Source of the DNA: Dinoroseobacter sp. | GTDB taxonomy: Bacteria; Pseudomonadota; Alphaproteobacteria; Rhodobacterales; Rhodobacteraceae | NCBI GenBank assembly: GCA_017643385.1 | Contig: JAEPNN010000007.1 | Location: 1 to 64,000, forward strand | Direction of reading: 5' to 3' | DNA length: 64,000 nt | In this document: piece after piece, positions 34,240-45,461 of the stretch | Position numbering within the stretch: position 1 is the first letter of the stretch | Layout of the letters: every line of letters begins with the position of its first letter | Made by a program: the position numbers and the translations under genes | The notes under the pieces: model-generated | What the model was told of the DNA's origin: nothing | Databases searched by the model: none | What the model saw: only the letters and a program-made list of their open reading frames with translations

Positions 34240-35162
34240 GCCATCCCGATCGTCCTGTTCTGGGCATCCTACTGATGCTTGGGTTTTGCGTGCTTGCGCC
34301 GTTGGGGGACGGGCTGGCGAAGTATATTGGGACAGCGGTACCCCTCGCGATATTGCTGCTGGTGCGATTTGGGGCACAGGTTATTCTGCTTGCCCCTGTG
34401 GTGGCCCTGTGGGGCCTGAGGTGGCGGTATTCGGGTCGCGTGTTGCGACTGGTTGTTTACAGAACGCTTTTGCACATCGCCGGGATCGGAATGATGTTTC
34501 TGTCTTTACGCTTTCTGCCGCTGGCCGAAGCGATTGCCATTGCCTTCGTCATGCCCTTCATCATGCTGCTGCTCGGAAAGTATGTCTTGGGTGAAGAGGT
34601 GGGTCACCGCAGGCTGATCGCCTGTGTCGTTGGCTTTATCGGAACACTGATGGTGGTGCAGCCCAGCTTTGCGGAAGTGGGCCTACCCGCGCTTCTGCCC
34701 ATGGCTGTTGCGGTTGTCTTTGCGCTTTTCATGCTGGTGACCCGCCAGATTGCACAACAGGTCGATCCCATCGCGCTGCAAGCGGTGTCAGGCGCAATCG
34801 CGACGGGCATCCTGTTGGTGCTGATGTTGCTGGTCGGGGCGGATACAGGGGACATGGCCCTAGTTGCGCCGCCTGTTGATCTCTGGCCAGTGTTGCTGGT
34901 GATTGGTGTTATTGGGACCATGGCGCATCTTTTGATGACCTGGGCGCTCAAGTTTGCACCGTCTGCCACGCTTGCCCCGATGCAGTATCTCGAAATCCCC
35001 TTTGCAACGATCATTGGCTGGCTGTTTTTCCGCGACTTTCCTAACGGTCTTGCGGCGCTGGGCATCGCCGTGACAATCGCGACGGGGCTCTACATTGTGT
35101 ACCGCGAGCAACTGGGCTCGAGGGCGGCGAAAACACTGCCCGCAGATCCGATCGACCCCTAG
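34236..35162 (+). CDS. EamA/DMT-family transporter (2)
   Basis: A 308-residue ten-helix DMT protein, starting at the ATGA overlap. Blocks: GILLMLGFCVLAPLGDGLAK, MFLSLRFLPLAEAIAIAFVM (riboflavin/RhaT-like subgroup pattern), HLLMTWALKFAPSATLAPMQ and the closing FFRDFPNGLAALGIAVTIAT. The subgroup resembles S-adenosylmethionine- or metabolite-exporting EamA proteins, but specificity is not readable. The C-terminal tail is charged and cytoplasmic. Confidence 0.9.
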   Translation: MSHPDRPVLGILLMLGFCVLAPLGDGLAKYIGTAVPLAILLLVRFGAQVILLAPVVALWGLRWRYSGRVLRLVVYRTLLHIAGIGMMFLSLRFLPLAEAIAIAFVMPFIMLLLGKYVLGEEVGHRRLIACVVGFIGTLMVVQPSFAEVGLPALLPMAVAVVFALFMLVTRQIAQQVDPIALQAVSGAIATGILLVLMLLVGADTGDMALVAPPVDLWPVLLVIGVIGTMAHLLMTWALKFAPSATLAPMQYLEIPFATIIGWLFFRDFPNGLAALGIAVTIATGLYIVYREQLGSRAAKTLPADPIDP

Positions 35163-35194
35163 CTTGCAGGACCCGGACGAAAAGGACTTTGGGA

Positions 35195-35623
35195 ATGACT
35201 GCGGACGAAATTATCGAAAGGCTTCAGTTGCAGCCGCACCCGGAAGGCGGGTTTTACCGTCAGACCTGGATTGCCGACGCTCCGGACGGAGAGCGCCCGG
35301 CAGGAACGGCAATCTATTTTCTTCTGCGAGATGGCGGGGCCAGCCATTGGCACAAGGTAGATGCCTCCGAGATCTGGCTATGGCACGCAGGCGCTCCGTT
35401 GATCCTATCGGTTTCCGAGACTGACGAGGGGCCCGCGACGGATATGACCTTGTCGGGCGATCTGTCGATCGGATTGCCTCAAGGCGTGGTTCCGAAGGAC
35501 TGGTGGCAAGCCGCCCGCACGACAGGGGATTGGACGCTGGTCAGCTGTACGGTTTCGCCCGCCTTTCAATTTGCGGGGTTCGAACTGGCATCGCCAGACT
35601 TTGATATTCCGCGCGTCCCCTGA
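35195..35623 (+). CDS. Cupin family protein (DUF985)
   Basis: A 142-residue single-domain cupin of the DUF985 type: IIERLQLQPHPEGGFYRQTW, the core TAIYFLLRDGGASHWHKVDA with metal-binding-type His and EIWLWHAGAPLILSV, then WWQAARTTGDWTLVSCTVSP and FAGFELA. Structures in the family bind small molecules, function uncertain. ATG at 35195 is chosen over TTG at 35189. Its TGA overlaps the ATG of the desaturase gene. Confidence 0.88.
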   Translation: MTADEIIERLQLQPHPEGGFYRQTWIADAPDGERPAGTAIYFLLRDGGASHWHKVDASEIWLWHAGAPLILSVSETDEGPATDMTLSGDLSIGLPQGVVPKDWWQAARTTGDWTLVSCTVSPAFQFAGFELASPDFDIPRVP

Positions 35624-36516
35624 TGTCGCGCACAGATCACAAAACCTTTCTGCGCAATCTGAGCGCGGAAGACAGGCAAAGCCTTACCCACCGGGATCCC
35701 ATTGCGGGATACCTCCACCTTGCGGTCTATCTTGTCATCCTGATTTCAACGAGTTTTCTGATTGCAACAAAAGCCCCGCTCTGGCCGCTGCTCTTGCCTG
35801 TGCAGGGCGTGCTTTTGGTGTTTCTCTTTACGCTCAGTCACGAATGCACCCATCGCAGCCCGTTCCCGTCAGATCGGGTATGTGATGGGGTCGGGCATGC
35901 CATTGGCGTTGTGTTGATCCTTCCCTTCCACTGGTTTCGCGCCTTTCATCTGGCCCATCACCGGTACACGAACATCCCGGGCCAGGATCCTGAACTGGAG
36001 GGCGGAAAACCCGAAACGCTGCGAGCGTGGCTCTGGCATGTCAGTGGCATTCCGATCTGGATATCGCAGATCGGAACATTGGTGGCCTTGGCGCGTGGCG
36101 CGTTCGATGCGCCTTACATGAGCGATCGCATTCGGCCCAAATGCCAACGTGAGGCGAGGGCCTTGCTGGGGCTCTATGGGGTTGGGCTTGTGTCGCTTGC
36201 CGTTTCACCACTTCTTTTCTGGGTATGGCTTTTGCCGCTTTTGCTGGGCCAGCCGTTTTTGCGCCTGTACCTTCTTGCGGAACACGGGGACTGCCCGTTT
36301 GTCGAAGACATGTTTCTGAACACGCGCACGACTTTTACGATGCGTAGTGTCCGGTTTCTTGCGTGGAATATGCCGTATCACGCAGAACATCACACTTACC
36401 CGACAGTGCCTTTCCACAATCTGCCCCGTTTGCACCAGATGATGCGCACGCATCTGGGGGTCACCAGCGACGGATATGTCGGGTTCACGAGTCGCTATCT
36501 CGCGCGGCGGACCTAA
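35623..36516 (+). CDS. Membrane fatty-acid desaturase family protein
   Basis: A 297-residue integral membrane di-iron protein. The three histidine boxes are present: HECTH, HLAHHRYT and HAEHHTYPTVPFHNL, separated by membrane segments (about 27-65, 85-105, 188-212). Such proteins introduce double bonds or hydroxyl groups into lipid chains; the exact substrate (phospholipid acyl chains, carotenoids or others) is not clear. Starts at TGATG with the cupin gene, so the two are co-translated. Confidence 0.88.
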   Translation: MSRTDHKTFLRNLSAEDRQSLTHRDPIAGYLHLAVYLVILISTSFLIATKAPLWPLLLPVQGVLLVFLFTLSHECTHRSPFPSDRVCDGVGHAIGVVLILPFHWFRAFHLAHHRYTNIPGQDPELEGGKPETLRAWLWHVSGIPIWISQIGTLVALARGAFDAPYMSDRIRPKCQREARALLGLYGVGLVSLAVSPLLFWVWLLPLLLGQPFLRLYLLAEHGDCPFVEDMFLNTRTTFTMRSVRFLAWNMPYHAEHHTYPTVPFHNLPRLHQMMRTHLGVTSDGYVGFTSRYLARRT

Positions 36517-36595
36517 CATGCGTCTATCGGTTTGTGATGTATCCCATCGCAAAATCAAATTGGTCTTTTGCCGGCAATGGGCGTAAGCGCGGTTT

Positions 36596-37501
36596 ATGAC
36601 CACTTCCGCTCCCGTCAGAAACGAAGATAGCCTTTCCGGGCTTGCCTTTGCCGTCAGTGCCTATGTGTTCTGGGGGTTTCTGCCGCTTTACATGAAAATG
36701 ATGGACCATATCCCAGCCGAAGAAGTGCTGGCGCATCGCGTCATCTGGTCGGTGCCTGTTGCGGGGCTGGTTTTGATTGTCTTGCGTCGCACGGACGATC
36801 TGATGGCGGCGTTACGCACACCGCGGGTCCTTGCGATGGGTTTGCTGACATCTGCGCTGATTTCGCTCAACTGGTGGGTCTATGTGTGGTCCATCGCCAA
36901 TGATCAGGCCATCGATGCCGCGCTGGGCTATTATATCAACCCGCTGTTCAGCATCGCCCTGGGGGCGATATTGCTGAAAGAGAAGCTCACCAGGTCGCAG
37001 CTTATTGCCATCGGACTGGCCGCAGTGGCGGTCGCGGTTCTGACATATGAAGCCGGCTCGCTGCCGCTTGTTGCGCTTACCCTGACGCTCAGCTGGGGGT
37101 TCTACGCCTATTTCCGCAAAACGCTGCCTGTGGGCGCAAATCAGGGCTTCATGCTGGAAGTGCTGATCCTGACGCCGTTTGCGTTGATTTATCTGGCATG
37201 GATCTGGATGATAGACGTGCAGCATTTCGGGGCCGGTGTTACGCTTGATACCTGGTTGCTCTTTGGCTGTGGTCTGATCACGGCAGGTCCTTTGATGCTC
37301 TATGCCAACGGCGCAAAACGGTTGCGCCTGTCAACCATTGGCATCCTGCAATATATCGCCCCCACGATGATTTTCCTGGTCGCAGTTTTCGTTTTTGAAG
37401 AGCCCTTTGGGCGCGGCAAAGCCATCGCGTTTCCGATGATTTGGCTGGCGCTGATAATATACTCAACCTCGATGTTCAGACAGATGCGGTCACGCGGGTA
37501 A
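36596..37501 (+). CDS. rarD: RarD-type EamA transporter (3)
   Basis: A 301-residue DMT protein of the RarD subgroup: GLAFAVSAYVFWGFLPLYMK, EVLAHRVIWSVPVAGLVLIV, LISLNWWVYVWSIANDQAID (signature), YYINPLFSIALGAILLKEKL and the closing RLRLSTIGILQYIAPTMIFL. RarD proteins are linked to chloramphenicol resistance in some hosts, but physiological substrates are unknown. The 3' end overlaps the converging anmK gene by 26 bases. Confidence 0.93.
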   Translation: MTTSAPVRNEDSLSGLAFAVSAYVFWGFLPLYMKMMDHIPAEEVLAHRVIWSVPVAGLVLIVLRRTDDLMAALRTPRVLAMGLLTSALISLNWWVYVWSIANDQAIDAALGYYINPLFSIALGAILLKEKLTRSQLIAIGLAAVAVAVLTYEAGSLPLVALTLTLSWGFYAYFRKTLPVGANQGFMLEVLILTPFALIYLAWIWMIDVQHFGAGVTLDTWLLFGCGLITAGPLMLYANGAKRLRLSTIGILQYIAPTMIFLVAVFVFEEPFGRGKAIAFPMIWLALIIYSTSMFRQMRSRG

Positions 37502-38585
37502 TTTCGCCACCCGACACCGCAGCCCCCACGCCAGTGGTGCCGGGCGCGGTTGTCGGCAATCCTTTTGCGACCCTTGCGGCAAGATAGGCAAAAGCCTGCG
37601 CCTCGAGCTGGTCTCCATCTAGGCCAAGGGCTTCCACCGCGGCCACAGGGCAAGGCAACAAGTCTGTCAGAAGAGACATCAGATGGGCGTTTTGGCGTCC
37701 ACCACCCGTGACATAAAGCGCGCTGGGCACAGCGGGCAGATGCTGGAATCCCATCGCTACGGCCCCACAGACGCATTCCGCGAGCGTCGCAAGCGCATCT
37801 GCTGGCACAAGCGTGCCTACGGCCTGCGACAGTTCCGCGAAAGCATTGCGATCCAGTGATTTTGGGGCAGGGGCATCAAAATAGGGGTGTTCAATGAAGC
37901 TCTCCAGAATGCCTGCATCGATCTTGCCGGTCGCGGCGAGATCTCCGTTCTTGTCAAACTGCCCAAGGCCAGCCTTCATCACCACGTCATCCATTGGCGC
38001 ATTGGCAGGGCCTGTATCGAAGGCAAAGAGTGCGCCAAAATGATCCGGTGCGATTTCCTTGGTATTGACCCAGGTCAGGTTGCCCACGCCCCCGAGGTTC
38101 AGGAAAACGGCAGGTTTGATCAGGCCGACCCAGCGCGCACAGGCCCAGTGATAAAATGGCGCCAAAGGCGCGCCTTGCCCTCCAAGGGCCACGTCGGCGC
38201 TGCGGAAATCCCAGACGGTTGTTGTCTGGGTCTCAAACGCAACCCGTGCCCCGTCACCGATCTGATGTGTGCCACGACCTTTCGGGTCATGGGCCAGGGT
38301 TTGGCCGTGAAACCCCAGAAGGTCCACGCCTGACAGATCGGAGGCCAGTTCGATATGGGCGTCCTCGACGATCCGCGCCGCCTCAGCCACGCCGTCTTCG
38401 CCGGGCCATTTGCCCAACGCTGCGCGCAAGACGTCCCGTTCATGTGGGGTATAGGGACGATAGGCGCTTTCCGCGAATTCGAACACGTCGATACCGTCGG
38501 TTTCAATCACGGCAAGATCGACCCCATCCAGTGACGTTCCCGACATCATTCCGGCCGCCCGGATCACGCGCCCCTTTTCCTTCAC
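37476..38585 (-). CDS. anmK: Anhydro-N-acetylmuramic acid kinase
   Basis: Phosphorylates 1,6-anhydroMurNAc from peptidoglycan recycling to MurNAc-6-phosphate. The 369-residue protein has the phosphate-binding MMSGTSLDGVDLAV, GFHGQTLAHDPKGRGTHQIG, FLNLGGVGNLTWV, FDTGPANAPMDDV and VTGGGRQNAHLM blocks. Start is a GTG at 38585 with GGGGGCAGCG upstream; a GTG six codons later is an alternative. It is divergent from tyrS and fits the window's other wall-remodelling genes (mltG, amiC). Confidence 0.95.
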   Translation of the reverse strand: MKEKGRVIRAAGMMSGTSLDGVDLAVIETDGIDVFEFAESAYRPYTPHERDVLRAALGKWPGEDGVAEAARIVEDAHIELASDLSGVDLLGFHGQTLAHDPKGRGTHQIGDGARVAFETQTTTVWDFRSADVALGGQGAPLAPFYHWACARWVGLIKPAVFLNLGGVGNLTWVNTKEIAPDHFGALFAFDTGPANAPMDDVVMKAGLGQFDKNGDLAATGKIDAGILESFIEHPYFDAPAPKSLDRNAFAELSQAVGTLVPADALATLAECVCGAVAMGFQHLPAVPSALYVTGGGRQNAHLMSLLTDLLPCPVAAVEALGLDGDQLEAQAFAYLAARVAKGLPTTAPGTTGVGAAVSGGEITRVTASV

Positions 38586-38635
38586 CGCTGCCCCCGCTAT
38601 AGCCTGCCTGCCCTCATAGCATGGACCTGACAGTG

Positions 38636-39880
38636 ATGACCTACCAGCCCAAATCTGAATTCCTGCGCATCATCATCGAGCGTGGATTTCTGGCCGACTG
38701 CACCGATCTGCAGGGTCTTGATGACCATCTGATGAACGGATCGGTCACCTGCTATATTGGCTATGACGCAACGGCCCAGTCCCTGCATGTGGGACATCTG
38801 CTGAACGTGATGCTGCTGCGCTGGTGGCAAAAGACCGGAAACCGTCCGATCACGCTGATGGGCGGCGGCACAACCAAAGTGGGCGACCCGAGCTTCCGCG
38901 CGGATGAGCGCCCCTTGCTGAGCGCCGCACAGATCGACGCAAATATTGCCGGGATGCAGCAGATTTTTGACCGGTACCTCGGCTATGGGGACGGTGGCGC
39001 TGTGATGATGAACAACGCGGAATGGCTCGATGATCTAAACTATCTCGAGTTCCTGCGTGATATTGGTCGCCATTTTTCGGTCAATCGGATGTTATCCTTT
39101 GAAAGTGTCAAATCGCGTCTGGACCGCGAGCAGTCGCTGAGCTTTCTCGAGTTCAACTACATGATCCTGCAAGCGTATGATTTCCTTGAGCTCAACCGCC
39201 GTGAGGGATGCTTGCTGCAGATGGGTGGCTCGGATCAGTGGGGCAATATCGTCAACGGGATCGATCTGACCCGCCGCGTGCTGGAAACAGAAATTTACGG
39301 ACTGACAACGCCACTGCTGACCACCTCGGATGGCAAGAAAATGGGCAAAAGTCAGGGGGGTGCGATCTGGCTGAATGGCGACATGCTCAGCCCGTATGAG
39401 TTCTGGCAGTTCTGGCGGAACACGACGGATGCAGATGTGGGCCGGTTCCTGAAGCTTTACACCGAGCTTCCGGTTGAGGAATGCGAACGCCTCGGCGCGC
39501 TTGAGGGCTCCGAGATCAACGACGCCAAGATCATCCTTGCTAATGAGGTCACGGGTCTTCTGCACGGGTCAGATGCCGCGGTCGCGGCCGAAGCCACGGC
39601 GCGCGAAGTCTTCGAGAAGGGTGGCGCGGGCGATGATCTGCCAACGCTTGAGCTGTCCGCCGCCGATGTGGGCGACGGCATCTCGATGGCCCAGCTGATT
39701 GTGCGGTCCGGGTTGGCAAAGTCCGGAAAAGACGCCAAACGCCTGATCGCAGAGGGTGGGGCGAAGATGAACGATGCCGCGGTCACAGATGCGGGGCAGA
39801 TGGTGTCGGCGGCTGATCTTTCCGAGCCCATCAAGCTGAGCGCCGGCAAGAAACGGCACGCGCTCGTGAAGCTGGGTTAG
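38636..39880 (+). CDS. tyrS: Tyrosyl-tRNA synthetase
   Basis: Charges tRNA-Tyr. The 414-residue class I synthetase has the HIGH variant HVGHLLN, the tyrosine-binding [18 protein letters not shown] and the KMSKS variant KMGKSQGG, followed by a C-terminal S4-like RNA-binding domain ([20 protein letters not shown]). ATG at 38636 (MTYQPKSEF) is chosen by similarity to relatives; ATG at 38621 would add five residues. A hairpin terminator shared with eno follows. Confidence 0.96.
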   Translation: MTYQPKSEFLRIIIERGFLADCTDLQGLDDHLMNGSVTCYIGYDATAQSLHVGHLLNVMLLRWWQKTGNRPITLMGGGTTKVGDPSFRADERPLLSAAQIDANIAGMQQIFDRYLGYGDGGAVMMNNAEWLDDLNYLEFLRDIGRHFSVNRMLSFESVKSRLDREQSLSFLEFNYMILQAYDFLELNRREGCLLQMGGSDQWGNIVNGIDLTRRVLETEIYGLTTPLLTTSDGKKMGKSQGGAIWLNGDMLSPYEFWQFWRNTTDADVGRFLKLYTELPVEECERLGALEGSEINDAKIILANEVTGLLHGSDAAVAAEATAREVFEKGGAGDDLPTLELSAADVGDGISMAQLIVRSGLAKSGKDAKRLIAEGGAKMNDAAVTDAGQMVSAADLSEPIKLSAGKKRHALVKLG

Positions 39881-39888
39881 ACAAAAAA

Positions 39889-39911
39889 GGGCGCGCAAAA
39901 AATGCGCGCCC
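39889..39911. terminator. Intrinsic terminator between tyrS and eno
   Basis: A perfect 9-bp stem GGGCGCGCA/TGCGCGCCC with an A5 loop. Read on the minus strand it is followed by TTTTTTGTC, a strong terminator for eno; on the plus strand it is followed only by CAATTCTTT, weaker for tyrS. Confidence 0.88.
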
Positions 39912-39933
39912 CAATTCTTTCAGATCAACCGGA

Positions 39934-42146
<2,213 letters not shown>

Positions 42147-42223
42147 GAAAGGGAATGCCTTCTGCGGGTGTATCGCCGCCATATCCTGCCACGCGGCAGA
42201 ATTAAAGCTGGCAAAGCGCGATA

Positions 42224-42252
42224 TTTCAATATAACTATAAAACTAGTTTAAT
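42224..42252 (+). promoter_or_regulatory. Promoter and palindrome upstream of arsR
   Basis: TTTCAA (42224-42229), 17 bases of spacer and TTTAAT (42247-42252). A perfect 10-bp palindrome AAACTAGTTT (42240-42249) overlaps the -10. An operator in this position would give autorepression, the usual mode of ArsR-family regulators. The stretch is strikingly AT-rich relative to the surroundings. Confidence 0.45.
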
Positions 42253-42269
42253 CGAATCGGAGTGCCGAG

Positions 42270-42584
42270 ATGGACAAATCCGCAGCTGCACAGGGCTTTG
42301 CCGCTATGGGGTCTGAGGCCCGCATGGACGTTTTGAACTGTCTTATTCGCGCAGGTGACGAGGGGCTCACGGTGGGCGAAATCCAGGAGCGCACAGGGAT
42401 CGCCCCTTCAACGCTCGCCCATCATCTGAAGTTTCTCGCAGGCGCGGAGCTTGTTCGCCAAACGCGCCAAGGCCGCTCGGTTGGATGCCGCGCGGATTAT
42501 GACCGTCTGCGAGAGCTCGCCGATTACATCCTGACCGAATGCTGCGCTGATGCGGCTGACATCCAAGAGGTTCAAAATGGCTGA
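42270..42584 (+). CDS. ArsR-family transcriptional regulator
   Basis: A 104-residue winged-helix protein: GSEARMDVLNCLIRAGDEGL, then the recognition region GIAPSTLAHHLKFLAGAELV and the wing RQGRSVGCRADYDRL. Cys residues (24, 78 and the CysCys pair at about 93-94, TECCAD) could sense arsenic or a thiol-reactive signal, but the classical ELCVCDL motif is absent. It overlaps the downstream permease gene by eight bases and probably represses itself and the permease. Confidence 0.9.
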   Translation: MDKSAAAQGFAAMGSEARMDVLNCLIRAGDEGLTVGEIQERTGIAPSTLAHHLKFLAGAELVRQTRQGRSVGCRADYDRLRELADYILTECCADAADIQEVQNG

Positions 42585-43602
42585 TCTCGCTCATCCTCCC
42601 CGTTTCAACCTTCTCGAGCGGTTGAAAACCCCCTGGACCGTTGTGGTCGGGGTGCCGATCGCGACGCTGGTGCTCGATCCAGGGCAGGCGGTTCCTAACC
42701 TGCAATTTGCAGGCGCGGCGCTTCTGAACACACTGCCGTTCATCCTGTTTGCGGTGCTGATGCTTGCGTATCTCAAGGCTGCGGGGGCGGATCGGATGAT
42801 CGCGGAAGCCTTCAAAGGGCAGGAGCTGCGGATGATCGTCGTGGCCTCGATCTTTGGCGGTTTGGCGCCGTTTTGCTCCTGCGAGGTCATTCCGTTTGTC
42901 GCAGCCCTTCTGGCGCTTGGCGCGCCATTGTCGGCAGTGATGGCCTTCTGGCTGTCCTCGCCCTTGATCGATCCGCCGACGCTGTTGATCACTGCAGCGG
43001 CACTGGGGTGGCCATTTGCCATCGGAAAAGCTGTGGTGGCGGTCGCGCTTGGCTTGACGGGCGGGCTCATCGTGATGGCCGTGATGCGGGCGGAGCATTT
43101 CGAGGTGCCGCTGAAGAACACGCCTGTGTCTGGGTGTTGCGGCGGGCCGAAGATCCCGAGCGGACCGACGCAGTGGCGGGTTTGGGCGACAGCTGATCAG
43201 CGCTCGGTCTTTGGGGTCGAGTTCAAAGAGAATGCGCTCTTCCTGCTGAAATGGCTGGCTTTGGCCTACACGCTTGAGGCGCTGTTGGTGACGTATGTAC
43301 CAGCTTCGCTGATCGCTGGGCTTGTGGGTGGCGAAGGGGTGTTGCCTGTTGTGATCGCTGCCGTCGTAGGTATGCCTGCTTATCTGAACGGCTACGTCGC
43401 TCCTGCGCTTCTCGCGGGGCTGATGGAGCAGGGGATGAGCGCCGGTGCTGCGATGGCGTTCTTGACCGCTGGCGCGGTCAGTTCAATCCCTGCGATGGCT
43501 GCCGTTTATAGCTTGGTGAAGGCGCCGGTATTTGCTGCGTATCTGGGCTTGGGCGTGTCAGGCGCGATTGTTGGCGGGCTGATCTTCCAGGTTGTGGTTT
43601 AG
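42577..43602 (+). CDS. Permease of the ArsP/DUF318 family
   Basis: A 341-residue inner-membrane permease with about eight helices in two halves. The diagnostic motif is APFCSCEVIPF, followed by LALGAPLSAVMAFWLSSPLI and, in the second half, VGMPAYLNGYVAPALLAGLM and AGAVSSIPAMAAVYSLVKAP. A loop with SGCCGGPK contains a Cys pair. ArsP-type permeases export trivalent organoarsenicals; other family members have unknown cargo. ATG at 42577 with AAGAGG upstream overlaps arsR, so the two genes form a sensor-exporter unit. Confidence 0.88.
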   Translation: MADLAHPPRFNLLERLKTPWTVVVGVPIATLVLDPGQAVPNLQFAGAALLNTLPFILFAVLMLAYLKAAGADRMIAEAFKGQELRMIVVASIFGGLAPFCSCEVIPFVAALLALGAPLSAVMAFWLSSPLIDPPTLLITAAALGWPFAIGKAVVAVALGLTGGLIVMAVMRAEHFEVPLKNTPVSGCCGGPKIPSGPTQWRVWATADQRSVFGVEFKENALFLLKWLALAYTLEALLVTYVPASLIAGLVGGEGVLPVVIAAVVGMPAYLNGYVAPALLAGLMEQGMSAGAAMAFLTAGAVSSIPAMAAVYSLVKAPVFAAYLGLGVSGAIVGGLIFQVVV

Positions 43603-43636
43603 TGTTGTGAAGCCTGCTTGGTTGAAATGATTAATG

Positions 43637-43705
43637 CCCTAAGAAAATTAGGGAATGCAGCGCACGGAATGTCTGAACATTGTAAGATCAATGGGTTAGA
43701 TCTTA
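43637..43705 (+). other. Two hairpins downstream of the permease gene
   Basis: In the 234-base gap before fur: CCCTAA (43637-43642) / TTAGGG (43648-43653) with loop GAAAA, and TAAGATC (43683-43689) / GATCTTA (43699-43705) with a nine-base loop. Followed by a strong terminator at 43723, this stretch could be the 3' UTR of the permease mRNA or a small RNA. No convincing promoter was found. Confidence 0.35.
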
Positions 43706-43722
43706 GTTCGTTAATGCTTGGT

Positions 43723-43751
43723 AAACGCCCCTGAAGTTTTCAGGGGCGTTT
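43723..43751. terminator. Terminator between the permease gene and fur
   Basis: A 13-bp perfect stem, AAACGCCCCTGAA (43723-43735) with TTCAGGGGCGTTT (43739-43751), and a three-base loop. The A-run and T-run at its base make it usable by both converging transcripts. Confidence 0.85.
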
Positions 43752-43836
43752 ATACTTTGGTAACCAATTCGCAGCGCAAGTCGGTGCGCAATTTCGAAAC
43801 CGCAAAACAACCGTTCTTCGAAAACAAACCTGCTGA

Positions 43837-44250
43837 TCACCGCTTCTTCAAAGGAACGCCATAAAGCTCTAGCTTGTGACCTTTAAGCGTATACCCCAAG
43901 CGCGCGGCAATCTTCTCTTGCAGCGCTTCAATGTCAGGATCCACGAATTCAATCACTTCGCCTGAATTCATATCGATCAAATGGTCGTGGTGATCGCGTT
44001 CAGCATCTTCATACCGCGCGCGTCCATCGCCAAATTCAAGTTTGTCCAGAATACCTGCTTCTTCAAACAGCTTCACTGTTCGATACACGGTTGCCAGGGA
44101 AATCCCGGCATCGACCGCTTGGGCGCGGGCATAAAGCTCCTCAACATCAGGATGGTCGTCGCTCTCCTGAAGTATTTGCGCAACCACGCGGCGTTGGCCT
44201 GTCATACGCAGGCCCTTGTTTTCGCATCGTTCCAGAATCGTGTCGGTCAT
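43837..44250 (-). CDS. fur: Fur-family metal regulator (Fur/Mur type)
   Basis: A 137-residue winged-helix metalloregulator: GLRMTGQRRVVAQILQESDD, the recognition helix region ISLATVYRTVKLFEEAGILD and the metal-binding stretch ERDHHDHLIDM. The structural-zinc CxxC of enterobacterial Fur is missing (MNSGEVIEF where CxxCG is expected), as is common for alphaproteobacterial Fur/Mur proteins that respond to Mn or to Fe. ATG at 44250 follows GGGGAC; the frame upstream is not supported. Which metal it senses here cannot be read. Confidence 0.92.
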   Translation of the reverse strand: MTDTILERCENKGLRMTGQRRVVAQILQESDDHPDVEELYARAQAVDAGISLATVYRTVKLFEEAGILDKLEFGDGRARYEDAERDHHDHLIDMNSGEVIEFVDPDIEALQEKIAARLGYTLKGHKLELYGVPLKKR

Positions 44251-44498
44251 TTTGTCCCCGGCCGCATTGGGGCTGACTCTTAAAACAAGGTCAAAGAGGA
44301 CGCTACTGCATAGTTCACTTAAGATATTTTCACCCGAGCAATCGTTCACAATGGCTGCCAACACAAGACAATCCGCAGCTGCGTGCAGAGCAGAACCGCG
44401 AGGCTCTATTGCCCTATCCCGGTCCATGACCTGTCCAAGTCTTGCCGCATTTAACGTGCAGATTGTTTCCAGATCGAGATCAACGGGTGGGCCCGACG

Positions 44499-45461
44499 AT
44501 GCAAGACTTTTACCATTCCCTGATGGAGGCTGCGGGCGGAGCGGTTTCTCCGGGCGCGCGCCTATGGCCTGTGTATCTGGGGGTCACCGTGCTGATTGCG
44601 TACGCGCTCTTTCGTATTCGCAAGATCGAGGGTGGCTTTCTCGCATGGGCGTTCCCGAAGTCGATGTATTTTTCTCAATCGAGCTTGGTGGATCTCAAAC
44701 TGTTTGTGCTTGGCCGCCTGATGTCCGGCTTTGGTGTTGTGAACGCTGTCGTAGGCGCGGCTTTGGTTGCAACGCTGGTCGGCAATGGTCTGTCGGGTCT
44801 GTCCACAGGGATTTCGCTACACCCAGCAGCTTATGCATTTATCATCCTGATGGCTGCCGATTTCGCAGTGTACTGGGTGCACCGGGTGCATCATGAAAAC
44901 AAGATTTTTTGGCCGTTTCATTCCGTGCACCATTCTGCCGAAGTGATGACGCCCATTACTGTCTACCGCAAACATCCGCTTTACGATTTGGTTGCGGGCG
45001 TTGTGCGCGGTATAACCTTAGGCGCGGCCCAAGGCATGGTTGTTGCGCTCTTTGAAGGTGATCTACACATGGCGACCCTCGTCGGGATCAACGCAGGCTA
45101 TGTGCTCTTCAACTTCGCAGGCTCAAACCTGCGCCACACTCATATCTGGTTAAGTTATGGGCGTGTTCTGGAACACATCCTGATTTCTCCGGCACAGCAT
45201 CAGATCCACCACTCGAGCGCCCCGCGCCATCATGACAAGAATTATGGCGAGGTGCTTGCGATCTGGGACTGGATGTTCGGGACGCTTTATGTGCCTGCGA
45301 CACATGAAATTCTTGAATTCGGTCTGGCAGATGCCGAAGGCAACAAGCTGCCCCAGCGCCATGACACACTGGCCAATGCGTTGGTGGTGCCGTTCCAAGA
45401 CGCTGCAGATGCGCTGAAAGACAGTGCAAAACCACAGACCAAGCCCGAGACCGCGCAATGA
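44499..45461 (+). CDS. Sterol desaturase / fatty-acid hydroxylase family protein
   Basis: A 320-residue membrane protein with about four helices and the histidine clusters of the superfamily: HRVHHENKIFWPFHSVHHSA and SPAQHQIHHSS, which bind a di-iron centre and oxidise or hydroxylate lipids. FGTLYVPATHEILEFGL near the end is typical. ATG at 44499 is chosen; earlier in-frame codons lie in the fur upstream region. It overlaps the acyltransferase gene by four bases, so a joint role in lipid or envelope modification is likely. Substrate unknown. Confidence 0.87.
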   Translation: MQDFYHSLMEAAGGAVSPGARLWPVYLGVTVLIAYALFRIRKIEGGFLAWAFPKSMYFSQSSLVDLKLFVLGRLMSGFGVVNAVVGAALVATLVGNGLSGLSTGISLHPAAYAFIILMAADFAVYWVHRVHHENKIFWPFHSVHHSAEVMTPITVYRKHPLYDLVAGVVRGITLGAAQGMVVALFEGDLHMATLVGINAGYVLFNFAGSNLRHTHIWLSYGRVLEHILISPAQHQIHHSSAPRHHDKNYGEVLAIWDWMFGTLYVPATHEILEFGLADAEGNKLPQRHDTLANALVVPFQDAADALKDSAKPQTKPETAQ

